NCBI GenBank assembly: GCA_017404505.1
Contig: JAFRCE010000021.1
Coordinates: forward strand, 1-57,259
Length of the DNA stretch: 57,259 nt
Origin: Solobacterium sp.
Lineage (GTDB): Bacteria > Bacillota_I > Bacilli_A > Erysipelotrichales > Erysipelotrichaceae
Direction of reading: 5' to 3'
Shown one piece after another: positions 54,584-57,259 of the stretch. The translations under genes and the position numbers were made by a program. The notes under the pieces are model-generated. The model ran no database searches. It was not told the origin of the DNA and saw only the letters and a list, made by a program, of their open reading frames with translations. How positions within the stretch are numbered: position 1 is the stretch's first letter; the number at the start of each line of letters is the position of its first letter.

Positions 54584-55765
54584 CTATTTCAGTTCCACGT
54601 CACCGGATTTGCTGGTGAGATCCAGGCGGCCGCTGCCCTGACCGACATGGACTGTGTGGCGGCTTTCCTGATATGTGGGTACCTTTGCCTTGACCTTGAC
54701 ACTGCCGCTGGATGTCTGCAGGGTGCCCTGGTAGTCGTCGTGATACGGCCGGCAGGTAATGTCACCGGAAAGGCTGGAGGCTTCGACCGTGTCAAACGGA
54801 CTGAGCAGATCAAGGTCGACGTCGCCGGAAGTTGTTCGGGCATTGACGAAACGGGCTGTGCTGTGAATCTCAATATCACCGGATACGGTGTGGGCAGAAG
54901 CGGAATTGCCGTCCAGATTCCGGATGTCGATATCACCGGACACGGTTCCGCAGTCGGCTGAACCGGTGCTGCGCTTGACGTCGATGTCACCGGATACCGT
55001 GGACAGATTCATGTCGGCACAGCCGCTGTTTTCAACCTTGACATCACCGGAGACAGCCGTCAGATGAATGTGACGGCAGTCAGCGGAATAAATCTTGATA
55101 TCGCCGCTGCGGGTTTCCGCGTTCATTTCGTCCAGCGTCAGGTTCTGCATATAGATATCACCGCCGACACCGCTGACATGAACGACCTGGATCTCTGCCG
55201 GTACGGCGATGTCCAGACGGCCGTTGCCGTCAAGAACCTTGAAGAGGGCAGTGTCACCGTCTTCGCCGGTATACAGTTCGGCCTTGTTGCCAAGCAGCAG
55301 ATGACGGACCGGGACAAACTGGTAAGCCAGTCTTTCACCAGGCACGAGACGGACATCGACGGAATGTCTTGTTTCGACATCGATCACCGTATAGCTGCCA
55401 TCCAGCAGGGACATGTTTCTGGTAATCGCGTTCTGGGAACTCTCACGGAAAGAGGACAGACCGTCATTGACCGCTCTGGCCGCTTCCCGGATCGTGCCGG
55501 ACAGATTCTCTGAAAGGGATCCGAGATCGATATTGATTTCCGTGCGGCTTTTGAAGGATTCCCGCTGTTCGTTATTCATCATCCGGATGTTTTCAACGAC
55601 TTCGTCCACCGAGCCGAGGGTGTCGATGACTTCCGCTTCGGTAAGGCCTTGGCTTTCGCCTTCCGTGAAGTGTTCTTCAAATGCCTCCGTGATTTCATCA
55701 ATGAAGGCCGGGGAATAATTGCTGAGACGCGCCCGCAGAGCGCTGAGATATTCTTGTTTGTTCAT
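54584..55765 (-). CDS. DUF1700/DUF4097 beta-solenoid protein
   Basis: This 393-residue protein starts with a DUF1700-type helical domain (about 1-70: EYLSALRARLSNYSPAFIDEITEAFEEHF, written in part) and continues with a DUF4097 beta-solenoid. The solenoid carries about eight SGDI/SGDV turns (for example SGDIKIYS, SGDVKVEN, SGDIDVKR) at roughly 20-residue spacing. No signal peptide or membrane helix is visible, which is unusual because DUF1700 proteins are often membrane-anchored. The ATG overlaps the padR stop (ATGA). Pairing of PadR with DUF1700 and DUF4097 proteins is common in Bacillota; envelope-stress sensing is a common guess. Confidence 0.85.
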   Translation of the reverse strand: MNKQEYLSALRARLSNYSPAFIDEITEAFEEHFTEGESQGLTEAEVIDTLGSVDEVVENIRMMNNEQRESFKSRTEINIDLGSLSENLSGTIREAARAVNDGLSSFRESSQNAITRNMSLLDGSYTVIDVETRHSVDVRLVPGERLAYQFVPVRHLLLGNKAELYTGEDGDTALFKVLDGNGRLDIAVPAEIQVVHVSGVGGDIYMQNLTLDEMNAETRSGDIKIYSADCRHIHLTAVSGDVKVENSGCADMNLSTVSGDIDVKRSTGSADCGTVSGDIDIRNLDGNSASAHTVSGDIEIHSTARFVNARTTSGDVDLDLLSPFDTVEASSLSGDITCRPYHDDYQGTLQTSSGSVKVKAKVPTYQESRHTVHVGQGSGRLDLTSKSGDVELK

Positions 55766-56064
55766 AATAAGTTCTCCACTTTCCTGATAAACTGATTCCA
55801 TTCTTCTTTCTGGCTCTCCCGGTAGGTCTGGCCTTTATCGGTCAGATGATAATATTTACGGGCAGGACCGCCGGAAGACTCCACCAGATAGGTTTCCACA
55901 TAGTCATTGTCCTTGAGGCGTTTGAGGATCAGATATAACGTTCCGGCTTTGACGGAGAGTTCTTTGGAAATGACTTCCGTCAATTCATAACCGTAACGGT
56001 CTTCCTCTTTTAACTGTGACAGTACACACAGTTCCAGAGCGCCTTTTCTAAACTGAGCATCCAT
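55762..56064 (-). CDS. PadR-family transcriptional regulator
   Basis: This 100-residue winged-helix regulator shows PadR marks: RKGALELCVLSQL, DRYGYELTEVISKEL, then GTLYLILKRLKDNDYVE and RKYYHLTDKG. It lacks the long C-terminal dimer helix of full PadR, as in the short subgroup. It probably represses its own operon, which continues into the overlapping DUF4097 gene. Confidence 0.94.
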   Translation of the reverse strand: MDAQFRKGALELCVLSQLKEEDRYGYELTEVISKELSVKAGTLYLILKRLKDNDYVETYLVESSGGPARKYYHLTDKGQTYRESQKEEWNQFIRKVENLL

Positions 56065-56124
56065 ATTCAGGTATTCTTCCTTTCTGAGAACACTGTATCA
56101 CAGACTATTCAGCAATGCAATATA

Positions 56125-56153
56125 GTGAAATGAAAAAATGTTCTGTTTATATT
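56125..56153 (+). promoter_or_regulatory. Promoter placing transcription start at the start codon
   Basis: GTGAAA (56125-56130) and TATATT (56148-56153) are 17 bases apart. A start 7 bases downstream would be base 56160, the A of the GNAT gene's ATG. Confidence 0.4.
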
Positions 56154-56159
56154 TAAGAT

Positions 56160-56585
56160 ATGCTGAGAAGGGCAGTGACTGAAGACTGTGAACAGATCCG
56201 TCATCTGATGGAAATCCTGGAAGACAGAGAGTTTCCGTCCGATTCTTTTCGGCAGGTCTTCGCGGAACAGATGACAGAGGAGAGGTATGTCTGTCTGGTC
56301 TATGAAGAAGACAATAAGATCGTCGGTGTTTTGAACATGCGGATCGAAGCCCAGCTGCATCATCGGAATAAAGTGGCGCAGATCATGGAACTGGTCGTTA
56401 AACCGGCCTACCGCTGTCACGGCATCGGCACGGCGCTCTTTCAGGAAGCTGAGTGGATCGCGAAAGAGCGGGGCTGCGAGCAGATCGAGCTTGAGACATC
56501 CGCATGGCGGAAAAGAGCCCATTCCTTCTATGAAAGAAAAGGGATGGTCTGTGACCATCTGTATTTCAGGAAACCGGCAGAATAG
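56160..56585 (+). CDS. GNAT-family acetyltransferase, possibly leaderless
   Basis: This 141-residue protein is a single GNAT domain: acetyl-CoA loop VVKPAYRCHGIGTALF, then CEQIELETSAWRKRAHSFYERKGM, with strands in the usual order. The substrate is unknown. No Shine-Dalgarno lies before ATG 56160 (the upstream bases are TTTATATTTAAGAT), and a -10 box ends 7 bases before it, so a leaderless mRNA is possible. The next gene starts 12 bases after its stop. Confidence 0.9.
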   Translation: MLRRAVTEDCEQIRHLMEILEDREFPSDSFRQVFAEQMTEERYVCLVYEEDNKIVGVLNMRIEAQLHHRNKVAQIMELVVKPAYRCHGIGTALFQEAEWIAKERGCEQIELETSAWRKRAHSFYERKGMVCDHLYFRKPAE

Positions 56586-56597
56586 ATTGGAGAATTT

Positions 56598-57080
56598 ATG
56601 TTGTTAAGTTACGAAGGAATATTCTTTGAAGGTAAAGCTGAAAAACTGATCCATTCTTTGGAAAAGGAACAGCTGCCGACAGTTAACGACGTCATTCACT
56701 GTACCTTTAAATATCATCCGGATGAGGATCAGATATTTGATGAGATTGTCGGAAAAGAATTCCAGGTGCTGCTGACGGGATACGGATATGATGGGAAAAA
56801 CAGCGGTTTTGAACTGCAGCTGCCGGAAGAAATCAGGCAGTATTACATCAATTACAATGATGAAAACCCACAGATGCTGAACAAACCGCATATCACGGCT
56901 TCTCTGACGGCCGACAGCAAAGCTTCCAGAACAAAGAATCTGCATTTCGAACCTTTGCCTGAACCGATTGCCGTCACCGGCAGATTCGGCTATTGGATCA
57001 AAGATGACGGCCGTGAATATGTTTCATACGAACCATATAAATCAGAAGACGGAACACCACCCGCTGTTGAATATCAATAA
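56598..57080 (+). CDS. 2H phosphoesterase-like protein
   Basis: This 160-residue protein carries two H-x-T motifs, HCTFKY near residue 34 and PHITASL near residue 99, separated by GYGYDGKNSGFEL. Paired H-x-T/S motifs in two half-repeats are the hallmark of the 2H phosphoesterase superfamily, whose members act on cyclic phosphates and RNA ends. The layout resembles the phosphodiesterase domain of RNA-repair proteins. TTGGAG precedes the ATG. It is probably co-transcribed with the GNAT gene. Family placement is by motif only. Confidence 0.6.
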   Translation: MLLSYEGIFFEGKAEKLIHSLEKEQLPTVNDVIHCTFKYHPDEDQIFDEIVGKEFQVLLTGYGYDGKNSGFELQLPEEIRQYYINYNDENPQMLNKPHITASLTADSKASRTKNLHFEPLPEPIAVTGRFGYWIKDDGREYVSYEPYKSEDGTPPAVEYQ

Positions 57081-57087
57081 AGAAAAA

Positions 57088-57112
57088 CGATCCCTGTCAG
57101 TGACGGGGATCG
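57088..57112 (+). terminator. Hairpin terminator after the 2H-like gene
   Basis: CGATCCCTGT pairs with ACGGGGATCG around a short loop (with one G-T pair), followed by ATTCTGTT, a weak T-tract. Confidence 0.65.
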
Positions 57113-57135
57113 ATTCTGTTGGCATAGCCATTAAA

Positions 57136-57156
57136 ACCCCCGGATAGTCCGGGGGT
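57136..57156. other. GC-rich hairpin near the right edge
   Basis: ACCCCCGGA pairs perfectly with TCCGGGGGT around TAG. On the minus strand TTTTAATGG follows it, so it could be a terminator for a leftward gene beyond the window. Such hairpins also occur at ends of IS200/IS605-type elements; the window stops too early to tell. Confidence 0.6.
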
Positions 57157-57184
57157 CCAAATAAGCTTTAGCGGAGAGATAATG

Positions 57185-57256
57185 AAAAAAGCCTCCTGGC
57201 TTATAATTTCGTGTGTGGTCTGCGAAACTACAACGAAAGAATAAGAGGAGGTTTTT
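57185..57256 (+). promoter_or_regulatory. Long nested stem-loop ending in a ribosome-site-like AGGAGG
   Basis: Three nested pairings form one structure: CCTCCT with AGGAGG (57192-57197 / 57246-57251, flanked by A-run and T-run), TTTCGT with ACGAAA (57207-57212 / 57233-57238) and GTGGT with ACTAC (57215-57219 / 57227-57231). The last arm would hide an AGGAGG that could serve a gene starting just beyond the window. I cannot assign it to a known RNA family. Confidence 0.45.
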
Positions 57257-57259
57257 ATC

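Overview
The window looks like chromosome from a low-to-mid GC Bacillota, most likely an Erysipelotrichia-type gut or oral commensal. The lineage is inferred from gene content: HprK, RapZ-YvcK-WhiA, Mini-III, SigH, a cysteine T-box, a CIRCE element, LPXTG-like surface proteins and ThiT. No tRNA, rRNA, CRISPR array or prophage is visible. Almost all genes read rightward; the leftward ones are a YdcF-like protein, a repeat protein, an SDR and a PadR/DUF4097 pair.

Regions. (1) 1-9.8 kb: surface-protein locus. It holds the 3' part of an MBG-repeat wall protein (IPDTS anchor), then an operon of a coiled-coil protein, signal peptidase I and a 2217-aa fibro-slime/SpaA-type adhesin (LPSSG anchor), with its own promoter and a structured leader. 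(2) 9.8-16.2 kb: TPP riboswitch-thiT, a hypothetical gene, a strongly promoted 85-aa gene with a CcpA-like cre site, and three tandem GH1 (phospho-)beta-glucosidases. (3) 16.2-21.5 kb: a YcaQ-type DNA glycosylase, a Phd/PIN toxin-antitoxin pair, a tyrosine phosphatase, and a membrane-anchored XRE protein with RCC1-like and FN3-like domains next to a GYF_2 microprotein. (4) 21.6-26.8 kb: potassium operon ktrB-ktrA-unknown-kdpD-like-kdpE-like. (5) 26.8-30.1 kb: YdcF-like gene, an EF-hand-like repeat protein, a PPDTG-anchored Cna_B protein and a sortase-like protein without catalytic residues. (6) 30.1-40.1 kb: T-box(Cys)-cysS-mrnC-rlmB-sigH, a phosphodiesterase, then mutS-uvrA. (7) 40.1-48.1 kb: DUF523, a split chromate transporter, hprK, an Lgt-like/PpaX-like fusion, then rapZ-yvcK-whiA and a GNAT protein. 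(8) 48.2-57.3 kb: a large LOTUS-like/DUF3825 protein, gapA, an SDR, CIRCE-hsp20, padR-DUF4097, a possibly leaderless GNAT, a 2H phosphoesterase-like protein, and an elaborate stem-loop at the right edge.

Points most worth following: the sortase-like pseudoenzyme beside an anchored surface protein (29.6 kb); the fusion of a degenerate Lgt with a HAD phosphatase next to hprK (42.7 kb); the 950-aa LOTUS-like/DUF3825 protein (48.2 kb); the membrane XRE-RCC1-FN3 protein plus GYF_2 microprotein (19.2 kb); and the KdpDE-like system coupled to Ktr with an unknown membrane protein between them (21.6-26.8 kb). All calls were made by reading translations and motifs; no database search was run, so family names are recognition-based. 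No gene-free stretch exceeds about 300 bases; the longer gaps (1786-2071, 28343-28562, 30099-30367, 53134-53416, 57081-57259) are described through their regulatory features.
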